Shown: in pieces, positions 42,405 to 51,966 of the stretch
How the letters are laid out: each line of letters begins with the position of its first letter
Numbering within the stretch: the first letter of the stretch is position 1
NCBI GenBank assembly: GCA_039888615.1
Contig: JBDQQS010000001.1
Length of the DNA: 64,000 bases
Strand: one strand, 5' to 3'
DNA from: Flavimaribacter sp039888615
GTDB taxonomy: Bacteria; Pseudomonadota; Alphaproteobacteria; Rhizobiales; Rhizobiaceae
Position numbers and translations under genes: made by a program
Notes under the pieces: generated by a model
What the model saw: the letters and a program-made list of their open reading frames with translations, nothing else
Told to the model about the DNA's origin: nothing
Database searches by the model: none

Positions 42405-43526
42405 ATGGACGTACTTGAAAATATCTACAGCATCGTTGTCGGCACGGTTCTGCCATTCATCATCGTTCTTACGATCGTTGTGTTCGTACACGAGATGGGT
42501 CACTATCTCGTCGGCAGATGGTGTGGAATTCGGATCGTCACCTTCTCAATCGGCTTCGGCAGGGAACTCGCCGGGTTCACCGACAGAAACGGGACGCGTT
42601 GGAAACTGTCTGCCATTCCACTTGGTGGCTATGTTAAATTTTTCGGCGACGAGAACGCCGCCAGCTTTCCCGACGAAGACAAGATTGCAGAAATGAGCCT
42701 GGCTGAACAATCTCAAACTTTCCAGGGCGCGTCACTCGGACGCCGCGCGGCGACAGTAGCTGCGGGTCCGATCGCAAACTTCATACTTGCCATCGTCATC
42801 TTTACCGCGGTTTACAGCTATTTCGGAAAGGCCGTGCTGGATCCCGTCGTGGCGTCTGTTCAGCCTGCAAGCTCAGCTGCCGAAGCCGGTCTTGAGCCTG
42901 GCGATCGTATTCTGGAGATTGACGGCAAAACCATCGATTCCTTCGACGACCTGCGAATCTACGTATCGACGAGGCCCGGCGTTGAATTGCGGTTGATCGT
43001 CGAACGCGGCGGCCGAAACAAAGAGTTCATGCTTGTTCCCAAACGCGCGGAAGTCGACAACGGCTTTGGAGACATGATCGAAGTCGGACAAATCGGCGTC
43101 GTCGCGTCTGCAAACGAGGATACATTTCGATATGAGAAGATGGGGCCGCTTGAAGCCCTGACTGAAGGCGTAGGGCAGTCCTTCTTCATCATCAGCCAGA
43201 CGGTTCAGTACTTCAAGAACATCATCATCGGCAGAGCAAGGCCGGATCAGATCAGCGGTCCTATCGGGATTGCCAAGATCAGCGGTCAGGTGGTCTCCGT
43301 CGGACTTGTCTCAACCATCTCTTTCATAGCTTTCATATCAGTCTCGATAGGCTTCCTGAATCTGCTTCCGATTCCGATACTCGACGGCGGCCATCTCCTG
43401 TTTTATCTGATCGAGTTTTTGCGTGGCAAACCGGTGGGAGAAAAAGGTCAGGAGTTTGCTTTCAAGATTGGTCTCTCGTTGTTACTAATGTTGATGATCT
43501 ATGCGACTTGGAATGACGTGACCTAG
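42405..43526 (+). CDS. rseP: RIP metalloprotease RseP (site-2 protease)
   Basis: A 373-residue intramembrane zinc protease that cleaves transmembrane segments, such as anti-sigma factors in envelope stress. The zinc motif HEMGH is at residues 29-33 in the first helix, a PDZ domain lies about 120-200 (ASSAAEAGLEPGDRILEIDG), and the second active-site motif NLLPIPILDGGHLL is near residue 330. It sits between cdsA and bamA as in most proteobacteria. Confidence 0.94.
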   Translation: MDVLENIYSIVVGTVLPFIIVLTIVVFVHEMGHYLVGRWCGIRIVTFSIGFGRELAGFTDRNGTRWKLSAIPLGGYVKFFGDENAASFPDEDKIAEMSLAEQSQTFQGASLGRRAATVAAGPIANFILAIVIFTAVYSYFGKAVLDPVVASVQPASSAAEAGLEPGDRILEIDGKTIDSFDDLRIYVSTRPGVELRLIVERGGRNKEFMLVPKRAEVDNGFGDMIEVGQIGVVASANEDTFRYEKMGPLEALTEGVGQSFFIISQTVQYFKNIIIGRARPDQISGPIGIAKISGQVVSVGLVSTISFIAFISVSIGFLNLLPIPILDGGHLLFYLIEFLRGKPVGEKGQEFAFKIGLSLLLMLMIYATWNDVT

Positions 43527-43787
43527 CTGACAGAAATAGGGTCCGGAGGCCGAGTGTGACGATCCAGAGTCAGGTCTGTGGATATCTGGAAACCAAGCAG
43601 GTCTTGTGTTGTTGAAATAACTCTTTGTTATCCATAAACTCACCGCGGTAGTTGCTTATCGGCAACGAATGGAGGGCAAGTAAACAGAAATTAACTCAAT
43701 GACTTGCTTGTAGCTGAAAACATTGTAAAACGGCGGTGAGACAGAATCGTGTTCTGTCCGTTCGTGGGGACGCTGAGATTAAGGGTA

Positions 43788-46139
43788 ATGATGCCAATGA
43801 AGGCCGGTTCTAGAGTACTAGGCGCTGTTCGTGCGCTCGCGCTTGCAACGCTTATGGCGGTCGGTAGCGTGGGGGCTGCCGTTGTCGCGTCGACAGTAAC
43901 GGCAAATGCGGCTGTTGTAAGTGTCATCGAAGTTCGTGGTAATGGTCGCGTAGACGCCGATACGGTTCGCGGAAACATTACGATCGAGCCGGGCAAGAGT
44001 TTCGATAATTCCGATATCGACACGTCCATCAAGCGTCTTTTTGCGACGGGGCTGTTCAGCAACGTTCAGATCACGCGCCGAGGCAGCACGCTTGTCGTTA
44101 CCGTGGACGAAAACCTGATCATCAATCAGATCGTCTTCAACGGCAACAAGAAGATCAAGGATCGCCAGCTTGAAACGGTCGTGCAGGCACAGCCGCTCGG
44201 CCCCTACAATGAAACGATCATCGAGTATGACGTTCAGGCGATCAAGGACGCCTACGACCGTATCGGTCGCGGGGAAGCCGAGGTGTCGACGCAGGTCGTT
44301 TCTCTTCCCAATGGCCGCGTGAACGTCGCCTTCAATATCAACGAGGGTGGACGGACGAAGATCGAGTCCATCAATTTTGTCGGCAATCAGGCTTATCCCA
44401 ACGGTCGACTCAAGGAAGTCATCAACACGAAGCAGTCGAATTTCCTTTCCTTCCTGACGCGGAAGGACTTGTATGATCCGGACAAACTTCGCGCAGACGA
44501 GGAACTGCTTCGCCGCTTCTACTACAATCGCGGCTACGCCGACTTCCGGATTATTTCGTCGACTGCGGATGTGGATCCCGCGACTGGAAACTGGATCATC
44601 ACCTTCACGCTGGATGAGGGCGAGAGATATGAGTTCGGCGACATTCAGGTGGACAGCACGGTTCCCGGCATTGACGTTGAGAGAATGCGTCGGCTGATCG
44701 AATCGCGATCCGGCGCGGTTTACAGCGCCGAGAAGGTCGAAGACTCGATCGTGGCCATGTCCGAAGCAGCTGCGGGCGAGGGGTATCCGTTCGCCGAGAT
44801 CACGCCGCGCGGCAATCGCAACTTCGCCAATCGCACGATTGACGTCACCTATCTCATCGACCAGGGGCAGCGCGCCTATATCGAGCGCATCGAGATCCGC
44901 GGCAACACCCGGACTTCGGATTATGTTATCCGCCGCGAGTTCGACCTGGCTGAAGGCGACGCCTATAATCGCGTTCTGGTGCAGGAAGCCAAGAAGCGCC
45001 TGGAAGCGCTTGGATACTTCGAAACAGTCAACGTTACGACGTCTCCCGGCACGGAGCCCGACAGGGTTATCCTTTTCGTGGATGTGAAGGATCAGTCCAC
45101 CGGGGAGTTCTCGATCGGCGCCGGGTACTCAACCGGCAGCGGCGGAGCGACGGCGGAAGTCGCGCTTTCCGAGCGCAACTTCCTTGGCCGTGGTCAGTAT
45201 CTGAAGATCGCAGTCGGCGGCAGCGTCGACACCAGGAACTATACGCTCTCCTTCACCGAGCCCTATTTCCTCGGTTATCGTCTGGCAGCCGGTTTTGACA
45301 TCGGTCGCAACACGGACAGTTCCCAGGATGGCTACAATACCACAACGACCTATGGCACGCTTCGCGTAACAGCGCCGATCACGAACGATCTGTCGACCAA
45401 GCTCGCCTATACCTACAGTGTGGAAGAATACGATCAGGACGGCAGCTTCTTCCGGCCGCCGAGCCCGCCGATTCAGCAGGCAATCGACCAAAGCCCTTGG
45501 ACGACGTCCGCGATATCATGGTCGCTTATCTACAACACGATCGATGATCGGTCGCTGCCTCGCGAAGGCATCGTCGCCAGCGTCGAAACAACCTATGCAG
45601 GCCTCGGCGGAGATGCGGACTACGTGTCGATCACCGGTAAGGCGTCCTATTTCCACACTCTGTCGGATGCGCAGGACATCATAGGTCAGTTGGCTGTCGG
45701 CGGTGGGTATATCGCTCCTACAGGCGACAATCTTCGTGTATTCGACCAGTTCTACATCGGTGGCGAAACCATTCGCGGCTTCGAATCCCAGGGTATTGGT
45801 CCGCGTGACTACAATGGCGATGCACTGGGCGGCACGACCTATTTCAACGCCACTGCGGAAATCGGCTTCCCGCTTCCGCTGTTGCCTCGCGACTTTGGTA
45901 TCAGGGGCGCTTTGTTCGCTGACGCCGCGACTCTGTATGGATCTGATCTCGATTTGAGCTGGGCGACGTCTCCGGGCGATGTTGAAGGCATCGACATGGC
46001 TTGGCGCGCATCAGTCGGCGCCAGCCTGATATGGGCGTCTCCATTCGGTCCGTTGCGCTTTGACTTCGGTTTCCCGATCCTCAAGGAAGACTACGACAAG
46101 ACCCAGGTCTTCCGTTTCGGAACATCCGCGAGGTTCTGA
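43788..46139 (+). CDS. bamA: Outer membrane protein assembly factor BamA
   Basis: About 783 residues: signal peptide (LATLMAVGSVGAAVVASTVT), five POTRA domains to about residue 420, then a 16-strand beta-barrel ending in phenylalanine (FRFGTSARF). The loop-6 motif appears as IRGF (ETIRGFESQGIGPRDY) instead of VRGF. BamA inserts beta-barrel proteins into the outer membrane. Three ATG codons (43788, 43791, 43797) are close together behind AAGGG; which is used cannot be decided. A 261-base leader without genes precedes it, suggesting its own promoter. Confidence 0.95.
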   Translation: MMPMKAGSRVLGAVRALALATLMAVGSVGAAVVASTVTANAAVVSVIEVRGNGRVDADTVRGNITIEPGKSFDNSDIDTSIKRLFATGLFSNVQITRRGSTLVVTVDENLIINQIVFNGNKKIKDRQLETVVQAQPLGPYNETIIEYDVQAIKDAYDRIGRGEAEVSTQVVSLPNGRVNVAFNINEGGRTKIESINFVGNQAYPNGRLKEVINTKQSNFLSFLTRKDLYDPDKLRADEELLRRFYYNRGYADFRIISSTADVDPATGNWIITFTLDEGERYEFGDIQVDSTVPGIDVERMRRLIESRSGAVYSAEKVEDSIVAMSEAAAGEGYPFAEITPRGNRNFANRTIDVTYLIDQGQRAYIERIEIRGNTRTSDYVIRREFDLAEGDAYNRVLVQEAKKRLEALGYFETVNVTTSPGTEPDRVILFVDVKDQSTGEFSIGAGYSTGSGGATAEVALSERNFLGRGQYLKIAVGGSVDTRNYTLSFTEPYFLGYRLAAGFDIGRNTDSSQDGYNTTTTYGTLRVTAPITNDLSTKLAYTYSVEEYDQDGSFFRPPSPPIQQAIDQSPWTTSAISWSLIYNTIDDRSLPREGIVASVETTYAGLGGDADYVSITGKASYFHTLSDAQDIIGQLAVGGGYIAPTGDNLRVFDQFYIGGETIRGFESQGIGPRDYNGDALGGTTYFNATAEIGFPLPLLPRDFGIRGALFADAATLYGSDLDLSWATSPGDVEGIDMAWRASVGASLIWASPFGPLRFDFGFPILKEDYDKTQVFRFGTSARF

Positions 46140-46230
46140 TTGCAGCGAGGCTTCCTTTAGCTGGAACGACCGCAACCGACATGAAATTGGTAAGGGCCTG
46201 CCTGAGAAGGTGGGCCCTGATGTCTTAAAG

Positions 46231-47289
46231 ATGGATGATTTCCGATTTTTTCCTCAACATGAGGGCATCGAACTTGAGCGGCTTGCGAGCGCGCTAAAGG
46301 CGGATTTGCCTGATCCGGTGTTTTCTCAGGTGTTGATCTATGGCCTGGCTCCGCTGTCGAGAGCGAGGCAAGGCGAACTGACTTATATCACTTCACGTCG
46401 ACGCGCAGACGCGCTTCCCGGGCTCAATGCCAGTGCAGTTTTGTGTTCGCAAGAATTGGCTGATCGTGTTCCGGAAGGTTGTGCGGCGCTGATCAGCGAA
46501 GATCCTCAATTCGCATTCGCACTGGCTGGTCAATTGCTATATCCGGACGCATTGCGTCCGCCTCTTGTACTGAACGAATCTGGCGTGTCAGAAAAGGCTG
46601 TTGTTGCTGATTCGGCCCGGTTAGAAGACGACGTGACGGTCGAAGCCGGCGCAATCATCGGCGAGAATGTCGAGATCGGACGCGGAAGCGTCATATCGGC
46701 CGGCGCTGTCATCGGTCCGGGGTGTTCGATTGGCCGCAATTGTCATATTTCTTCCAATGTCACGCTGCAGTGCGCCTTTCTCGGAAATCGGGTTATACTG
46801 CATCCTGGCGCGCGCATTGGTCAGGACGGGTTCGGTTACTCCCCGTCCGCTACCGGGTTGACGAAGATCGTTCAGGTTGGGCGTGTGATCATTCAGGATG
46901 ATGTGGAGATCGGGGCGAACACCACCATCGATCGCGGCGCGCTGGACGACACTGTGATCGGAGAAGGAACGAAGATCGATAATCTCGTCCAGATTGGGCA
47001 CAATGTGACTATCGGCCGCCATTGCGTGCTTGTTAGTCAGGTCGGTATATCGGGTAGCGTCACACTTGGCGATGGCGTCGTGCTGGGTGGCAGCGTCGGC
47101 GTCAACGGGCACCTTACAATTGGCGACGGAGCGCAAATAGCCGGAATGAGCGCAGTTGCTGGCGATGTGCCTGCAGGCGCGCGATGGGGCGGAATTCCGG
47201 CAAGACCCATGAGGGCTTTTCTGAAGGATGTGGCAGAGATGAACGCAAGAGCATTCGGCCGGCGGAAAAAAGGTGCAGGAAATGAGTGA
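46231..47289 (+). CDS. lpxD: UDP-3-O-acylglucosamine N-acyltransferase
   Basis: A 352-residue left-handed beta-helix enzyme that adds the N-linked hydroxyacyl chain from acyl-ACP in lipid A synthesis. An N-terminal uridine-binding domain (about 1-105) precedes hexapeptide repeats. The active-site histidine lies in NLVQIGHNVTIGRHCVLVSQ. The ATG at 46231 gives the family N-terminus (MDDFRFFPQHEGIEL); the open frame extends back into bamA but is not coding there. Its stop overlaps the fabZ start by eight bases. Confidence 0.94.
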   Translation: MDDFRFFPQHEGIELERLASALKADLPDPVFSQVLIYGLAPLSRARQGELTYITSRRRADALPGLNASAVLCSQELADRVPEGCAALISEDPQFAFALAGQLLYPDALRPPLVLNESGVSEKAVVADSARLEDDVTVEAGAIIGENVEIGRGSVISAGAVIGPGCSIGRNCHISSNVTLQCAFLGNRVILHPGARIGQDGFGYSPSATGLTKIVQVGRVIIQDDVEIGANTTIDRGALDDTVIGEGTKIDNLVQIGHNVTIGRHCVLVSQVGISGSVTLGDGVVLGGSVGVNGHLTIGDGAQIAGMSAVAGDVPAGARWGGIPARPMRAFLKDVAEMNARAFGRRKKGAGNE

Positions 47290-47752
47290 TACGGATCAGA
47301 GCGCGCTGGAGACCGCCGATCTTGCGGAGATCATGCGGGTGCTGCCGCATCGCTACCCCTTTCTGATGGTCGATCGCATCGTCGATATCGACGCGGACAA
47401 TTCCGCGGTCGGCATCAAGAATGTGACCGTCAACGAACCACATTTCAACGGACACTTTCCAGGCAACCCGGTCATGCCGGGCGTGTTGATTATCGAAGGT
47501 ATAGCCCAGACCGCCGGCGCTATTTGCGCACGGTCGCAGAACAGTCGATCCAATCTGGTTTACTTCATGACGATCGACAACGCACGCTTTCGAAAACCGG
47601 TCGTGCCGGGCGATATAGTGGAGTATCACGTGACCAAACAAAAGCAGCGCGGCACAATCTGGAAGTTCCACGGCGACGCCATCGTACGTGGATCCAAAGT
47701 CGCCGAGGCCGATGTCGGCGCCATGTTGGTCACAGAGGACAATCCCAGATAA
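47282..47752 (+). CDS. fabZ: 3-hydroxyacyl-ACP dehydratase FabZ
   Basis: A 156-residue hot-dog-fold dehydratase for fatty-acid elongation. Active-site motif: NEPHFNGHFPGNPVMPGVLI, with the catalytic His and the Glu of IIEGIAQTAG. Start chosen at ATG 47282, three codons after a GTG. Coupled to lpxD upstream and to lpxA by TAATG. Co-expression balances phospholipid and lipid A acyl supply. Confidence 0.96.
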   Translation: MSDTDQSALETADLAEIMRVLPHRYPFLMVDRIVDIDADNSAVGIKNVTVNEPHFNGHFPGNPVMPGVLIIEGIAQTAGAICARSQNSRSNLVYFMTIDNARFRKPVVPGDIVEYHVTKQKQRGTIWKFHGDAIVRGSKVAEADVGAMLVTEDNPR

Positions 47753-48564
47753 TGATTTCGGCATCTGCAAAAATTCACCCGTCCTCAATCATCGAGGACG
47801 GGGCTTCCATCGGCGACAATGTGAGCGTCGGACCTTTCTGTCATATTGGTTCACACGTTACACTGGCCGACAATGTAGAGGTCATGAGTCATGTCTCTAT
47901 CCTCGGACGAACGACAATTGGCGCCGGAACGCGCATCTTTCCCAGCGCAGTCCTGGGCGCCGAGCCTCAGAATGTTCACTACAAGGGTGAAGATACAGAA
48001 CTGATCATCGGCAGTGGATGCACGATCAGGGAAGGTGTGACCATGCACACCGGAATGCCGGACGCCGACGGCAAGACGACCGTTGGCGACAATTCCCTGT
48101 TTCTCGCCTACTCCCATGTCGCCCACGACTGTCACATCGGCTCCAATGTAATCCTGTCCAACAACGTCATGCTTGGCGGACATGTCGTTATCGGAGACCG
48201 GGTGATCATGGGCGGCGGCGCGGCGGCGCATCAGTTTTGCAGGATCGGTCATCATGCATTCATCGGCGGGCTTGCAGCCTGTTCGAACGATGTCATTCCC
48301 TACGGTATGTTGAACGGAAATCCCGGTATCCTCGGCGGGCTGAACGTCATTGGAATGACCCGGTCGGGGATCTCCAAATCGGATATTCACGCGGTCCGCC
48401 GCGTCTACAAGCTGTTGTTCAGCGGCGATGCGCCGATCAATGAAATATTGAAACGCATCAAACCCGATTATCAGGGCGTCGAAGTGCTTGACGATCTCTT
48501 CGAGTTTATCGAGGCGGACAGTCGTCGAGGACTGTCGTCAGCGGCGAAAAGCAGAAGGAACTGA
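47752..48564 (+). CDS. lpxA: UDP-N-acetylglucosamine O-acyltransferase
   Basis: A 270-residue enzyme for the first committed step of lipid A synthesis (3-O-acylation of UDP-GlcNAc). Hexapeptide repeats are obvious, with the catalytic His in SHVAHDCHIGSN and the acyl-chain ruler region VIMGGGAAAHQFCRIGHHAF. The ATG at 47752 overlaps the fabZ stop (TAATG); the longer open frame upstream lies inside fabZ. Confidence 0.96.
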   Translation: MISASAKIHPSSIIEDGASIGDNVSVGPFCHIGSHVTLADNVEVMSHVSILGRTTIGAGTRIFPSAVLGAEPQNVHYKGEDTELIIGSGCTIREGVTMHTGMPDADGKTTVGDNSLFLAYSHVAHDCHIGSNVILSNNVMLGGHVVIGDRVIMGGGAAAHQFCRIGHHAFIGGLAACSNDVIPYGMLNGNPGILGGLNVIGMTRSGISKSDIHAVRRVYKLLFSGDAPINEILKRIKPDYQGVEVLDDLFEFIEADSRRGLSSAAKSRRN

Positions 48565-48569
48565 TCGTC

Positions 48570-49469
48570 GTGTCCCCGACCGATACCCAGGTCGCGCCAA
48601 ATGGTCGCCTGGCTATCATCGCCGGACGCGGACGTCTTCCATTCGATGTCGCCGCCGCCGCGCGCCGAGCCGGCGAAGACCCTTATATCATAGCGCTTAC
48701 GGGCGAGACGGGTAAAGAAGTCTCGGATTACGATCATACCTTCATCGGCCTTGCAAGCGTCGCGCAACTCCATCAGATTCTGCGGGACAACGCCATTGAC
48801 CGCGTCGTGATGTCGGGCGGCGTCAACCGCCGCCCCGAACTTTCCGAAGTCCGAATACCGTTCCGGCTGTTGTCGAAATTGCCGGCCATGGTGAAAACGC
48901 TTTTTAGCGGGGGCGACGACAAACTGCTCCGTCTCGTCATCCGCCTAATCGAGAGTGAAGATTGCAGAGTTGTCGGCGCCCAGGAGGTTATTCCCGACCT
49001 GCTCGCCACGACCGGACCGTTGACGACAAGAAAGCCGAACAGGACTGACCGGAAGAACATTGAAGCGGCGCGGAAGGGAGCCCTCGCGCTTGGTCGACTG
49101 GATGTGGGACAGGGCGCTGTCGCAGTGTCCGGCCGGATTGTCGCGCTCGAAGGCGCGGAAGGAACCGACGCGATGATTGAACGCGTTGCGGAGCTTCGCA
49201 GAACCGGACGCATATCGGCTACGAAGAAGGGAGCGCTGGTTAAGTTCTGCAAGCCTCAGCAGGATGAACGCGCAGATCTTCCGTCAATCGGAACCACCAC
49301 TATCGAGAATATTGTACGGGCGGGTTTGTCAGGCGTGGCCGTGGAAGCCGGCCGCTCACTGGTGCTGGAACGGGAGCAGACGGTCGATCTGGCGAACGAG
49401 ACTGGCGTTTTTATTATCGGAATTGGCCGAGAGGAAACGCACGACGGCCAAGTTAATGGATCGAAATGA
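48570..49469 (+). CDS. lpxI: UDP-2,3-diacylglucosamine diphosphatase LpxI
   Basis: A 299-residue LpxI, the alphaproteobacterial replacement for LpxH that forms lipid X. Recognisable parts are LAIIAGRGRLPFDVAAAARR at the start, VVMSGGVNRRPELSEVR, and the C-terminal TTTIENIVRAGLSGVAVEAG. It starts with GTG at 48570, five bases after lpxA, and overlaps lpxB by ATGA. Confidence 0.94.
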   Translation: MSPTDTQVAPNGRLAIIAGRGRLPFDVAAAARRAGEDPYIIALTGETGKEVSDYDHTFIGLASVAQLHQILRDNAIDRVVMSGGVNRRPELSEVRIPFRLLSKLPAMVKTLFSGGDDKLLRLVIRLIESEDCRVVGAQEVIPDLLATTGPLTTRKPNRTDRKNIEAARKGALALGRLDVGQGAVAVSGRIVALEGAEGTDAMIERVAELRRTGRISATKKGALVKFCKPQQDERADLPSIGTTTIENIVRAGLSGVAVEAGRSLVLEREQTVDLANETGVFIIGIGREETHDGQVNGSK

Positions 49470-50674
49470 ACATGGGAGCGACGCCGTTCAAGCTGGCAAT
49501 TGTTGCTGGTGAGGTTTCCGGAGACAATCTCGGCGCGGACCTGATCACCGCCCTCAAGCGGCGTCTGGACAGACCTGTGGAACTCGTCGGGGTTGGCGGA
49601 CCCGCAATGATTGAACGGGGACTGGAGTCCATTTTTGATTTCCAGGAACTCTCGATCATCGGCTACAGCGCCGTTCTCTCCAGCTTGCCACGGCTCGCCA
49701 TGCGCATACGGTCAACGACCGCCGCCATCGTCGCGGCGCGCCCCGATGTGCTTGTCATTATCGACAGTCCTGCCTTCACTCACAGGGTGGCAGCGGCTGT
49801 TCGCAAACGGTTGCCCAACCTTCCCATCGTTAATTACGTCTGCCCGACCGTTTGGGCCTGGAAGCCGGAACGGGCGCAGGCCATGACAGCGTATGTTGAC
49901 CACGTTCTTGCGGTCTATCCATTCGAGAAGGAATTTCTCGCTGAACTTGGCGGGCCGCCGCTGACCTATGTCGGCCACAGGTTGGCCGGTGACTCCTCGC
50001 TTTTGGCCATCGCCTCAGAGCAGGTCGGAAGACGAAATCGGGCAGAGAGCGGGACTGTGTCCGGCGATGAGGAGGAAAAGATCTGCCTTATCCTGCCTGG
50101 TTCAAGAAAAGGCGAGGTCCGTTCGCTTATGCCTGATCTGGAGCGCTGCGCAGAAATACTGGCGGCGCGCAACAAAAACATCCGCTTTGTCATTCCGACC
50201 TTGCCGCGCATTGCCGATGAAATCGAGCGGCAGACGAAAGGGTGGAGCACGTCGCCTGAAGTGGTGGTTCATACAGAAGCGAAGAACTCAGCCCTTGCGC
50301 GCGCCGATGCGGCGATCGCAGCTTCCGGAACCGTGCTCCTGGAGCTTGCGCTTGCCGGTATTCCTTGCGTTTCCATTTACAGGCTCGACGGAGTTGCCCG
50401 ACTGATGATTAATCGGGTCACAGCATGGACTGCTGCATTGCCGAACTTCATAGCCGACTATCCAGTGGTCAATGAATATATCAATGAAAGCCTCCGGCCG
50501 GGTTTGATTGCGCGCAGGATCGAGCGTCTCATCGACAATACGATTGAGAGAAACCAGATGCTTCGGGACTTCGATCTGGTGCGCGAGAAGATGCAAACCG
50601 AGCGGCCATCGGCGGACCTGGCCGCCGAGGTTGTCTGTGATCTGGTAAATGGTAAAAATCAGGGAAGCGCCTGA
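49466..50674 (+). CDS. lpxB: Lipid A disaccharide synthase
   Basis: A 402-residue GT19 glycosyltransferase joining lipid X and UDP-2,3-diacylglucosamine. Motifs: FKLAIVAGEVSGDNLGADLI, VGVGGPAMIERGL, YVCPTVWAWKPERAQ and LLELALAGIPCVSIYR. Last gene of the lipid A operon. Its final 16 bases overlap, tail to tail, the end of the leftward serine hydrolase gene. Confidence 0.95.
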   Translation: MNMGATPFKLAIVAGEVSGDNLGADLITALKRRLDRPVELVGVGGPAMIERGLESIFDFQELSIIGYSAVLSSLPRLAMRIRSTTAAIVAARPDVLVIIDSPAFTHRVAAAVRKRLPNLPIVNYVCPTVWAWKPERAQAMTAYVDHVLAVYPFEKEFLAELGGPPLTYVGHRLAGDSSLLAIASEQVGRRNRAESGTVSGDEEEKICLILPGSRKGEVRSLMPDLERCAEILAARNKNIRFVIPTLPRIADEIERQTKGWSTSPEVVVHTEAKNSALARADAAIAASGTVLLELALAGIPCVSIYRLDGVARLMINRVTAWTAALPNFIADYPVVNEYINESLRPGLIARRIERLIDNTIERNQMLRDFDLVREKMQTERPSADLAAEVVCDLVNGKNQGSA

Positions 50675-51834
50675 TAGACCGCCGTCCGCATCTCGTCCGC
50701 AAGCGGATATCTCGAGCCGAGATATTGCGTCATGACGACGCCCACCATTTTCTCGTCCGGGTCGTTCCAGTGGAAAGTGCCTGCGGCGCCTGACCAGCCG
50801 CATTCCTTCAGCCCAGTCAGACCCAGGGCGTTCATCGGATCAGCCATGACGCGGCCGGCGAGCGTGAAACCGTAGCCGGGCAGGGGAATGGGTCCGATGG
50901 AAAGCGGCATCTGGCGTGCGGGAATACGGTTTGTCCACATCATGTCGACCATGTGCCGCGACAGGAGCGTGTCTCCGGAAGGGTTCACGCCCGACATGAG
51001 GAACTCGCCAATCAGCGCGTAATCGTCAGCGGTCGAATAGAGCCCGTAACCGCCGCGCGCGAAGTTCGCATCGTCAACAGGATAATGCGGCGAAACATCC
51101 ACCGGGGTAAGCTGTTGCGGTCCACCGGGAAAGTCCAACAATCCGTCGAGATCTTCGCAACCGAAAACCGGCATTAGGCGATTGCGATTGTCTTCCGGCA
51201 CAGCGAAACCGGTATCGGACAGGTCCAGCGGCTTGAGTATCCTGTCAGCAACGATTTCCTGTAACGGTTTTCCCTCGACGATTTCGATGATGCGCGCCAC
51301 GACGTCGGTCGCTACCGAATAGCGCCATTCGCTGCCGGGTTCAAAAGCAAGCGGCAGGCTCGCAATAGTGTCGATCATCTCCTTGAGCGGTGGCGCAGAG
51401 GCGCCGAGGCCAGCCTCACGATAGCGTTGGGCGGCGGCGCAACCCGGCAGGAAACCATAGGTCAGTCCGGACCTGTGGGTAAGAAGGTGTTCAAGCAGCA
51501 TCACCCGTTTCGCAGGATGCAAGGCGCCGTCCGGTTCTATGATGTTCATTGTTGCAAAATCAGGCAGGTAGTTCGCTACAGGATCGTAGAGTCGGAGTTT
51601 GCCTTCCTCGATCAGCATCAATGCGATAGACGAAATTACCGGCTTCGTCATGGAGTACAGCCTGTAGATTGCTTTATCGGGAACCTTGACGCCGTTGAGG
51701 GGATCCGCTTGGCCGGCACTTCCGCGAATCCACTCCTGACCGTTGATACGCACCAGCCATTCTATCGATGGATAGGCGCCCATCTCGATATAGCGTTGGG
51801 CGACCTCCCGCACACGGTCTGTTCTCACACTCAT
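50659..51834 (-). CDS. Serine hydrolase, beta-lactamase class C-like
   Basis: A 391-residue beta-lactamase/transpeptidase-like hydrolase. The nucleophile motif SMTK (Ser61, Lys64) is in YRLYSMTKPVISSIAL, and the tyrosine motif corresponds to EWRYSVATDVV. No signal peptide is visible, so it is more likely a cytoplasmic esterase or EstB-like enzyme than a drug-resistance lactamase. It lies between lpxB and gcvP and ends inside the lpxB stop region, leaving no room for an ordinary intergenic terminator. Confidence 0.88.
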   Translation of the reverse strand: MSVRTDRVREVAQRYIEMGAYPSIEWLVRINGQEWIRGSAGQADPLNGVKVPDKAIYRLYSMTKPVISSIALMLIEEGKLRLYDPVANYLPDFATMNIIEPDGALHPAKRVMLLEHLLTHRSGLTYGFLPGCAAAQRYREAGLGASAPPLKEMIDTIASLPLAFEPGSEWRYSVATDVVARIIEIVEGKPLQEIVADRILKPLDLSDTGFAVPEDNRNRLMPVFGCEDLDGLLDFPGGPQQLTPVDVSPHYPVDDANFARGGYGLYSTADDYALIGEFLMSGVNPSGDTLLSRHMVDMMWTNRIPARQMPLSIGPIPLPGYGFTLAGRVMADPMNALGLTGLKECGWSGAAGTFHWNDPDEKMVGVVMTQYLGSRYPLADEMRTAVYQALP

Positions 51835-51966
51835 CTGTAGTTCTCCTCGCTGAACCGCAATCCGATGTCTTTTAACGACGCAGACGGAGCGTCCGCAACA
51901 AGGATTGCGGACGCTCGCAAGAAAGGTCGGCGCGCGGACTATCCGGGCAGGCTACGAGCCTGTGTG

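Noticed and set aside
46060..46230. Upstream extension of the lpxD frame into bamA
   Set aside because: Ser/Arg-rich shadow of the BamA C-terminus; LpxD homologues begin at the 46231 ATG.
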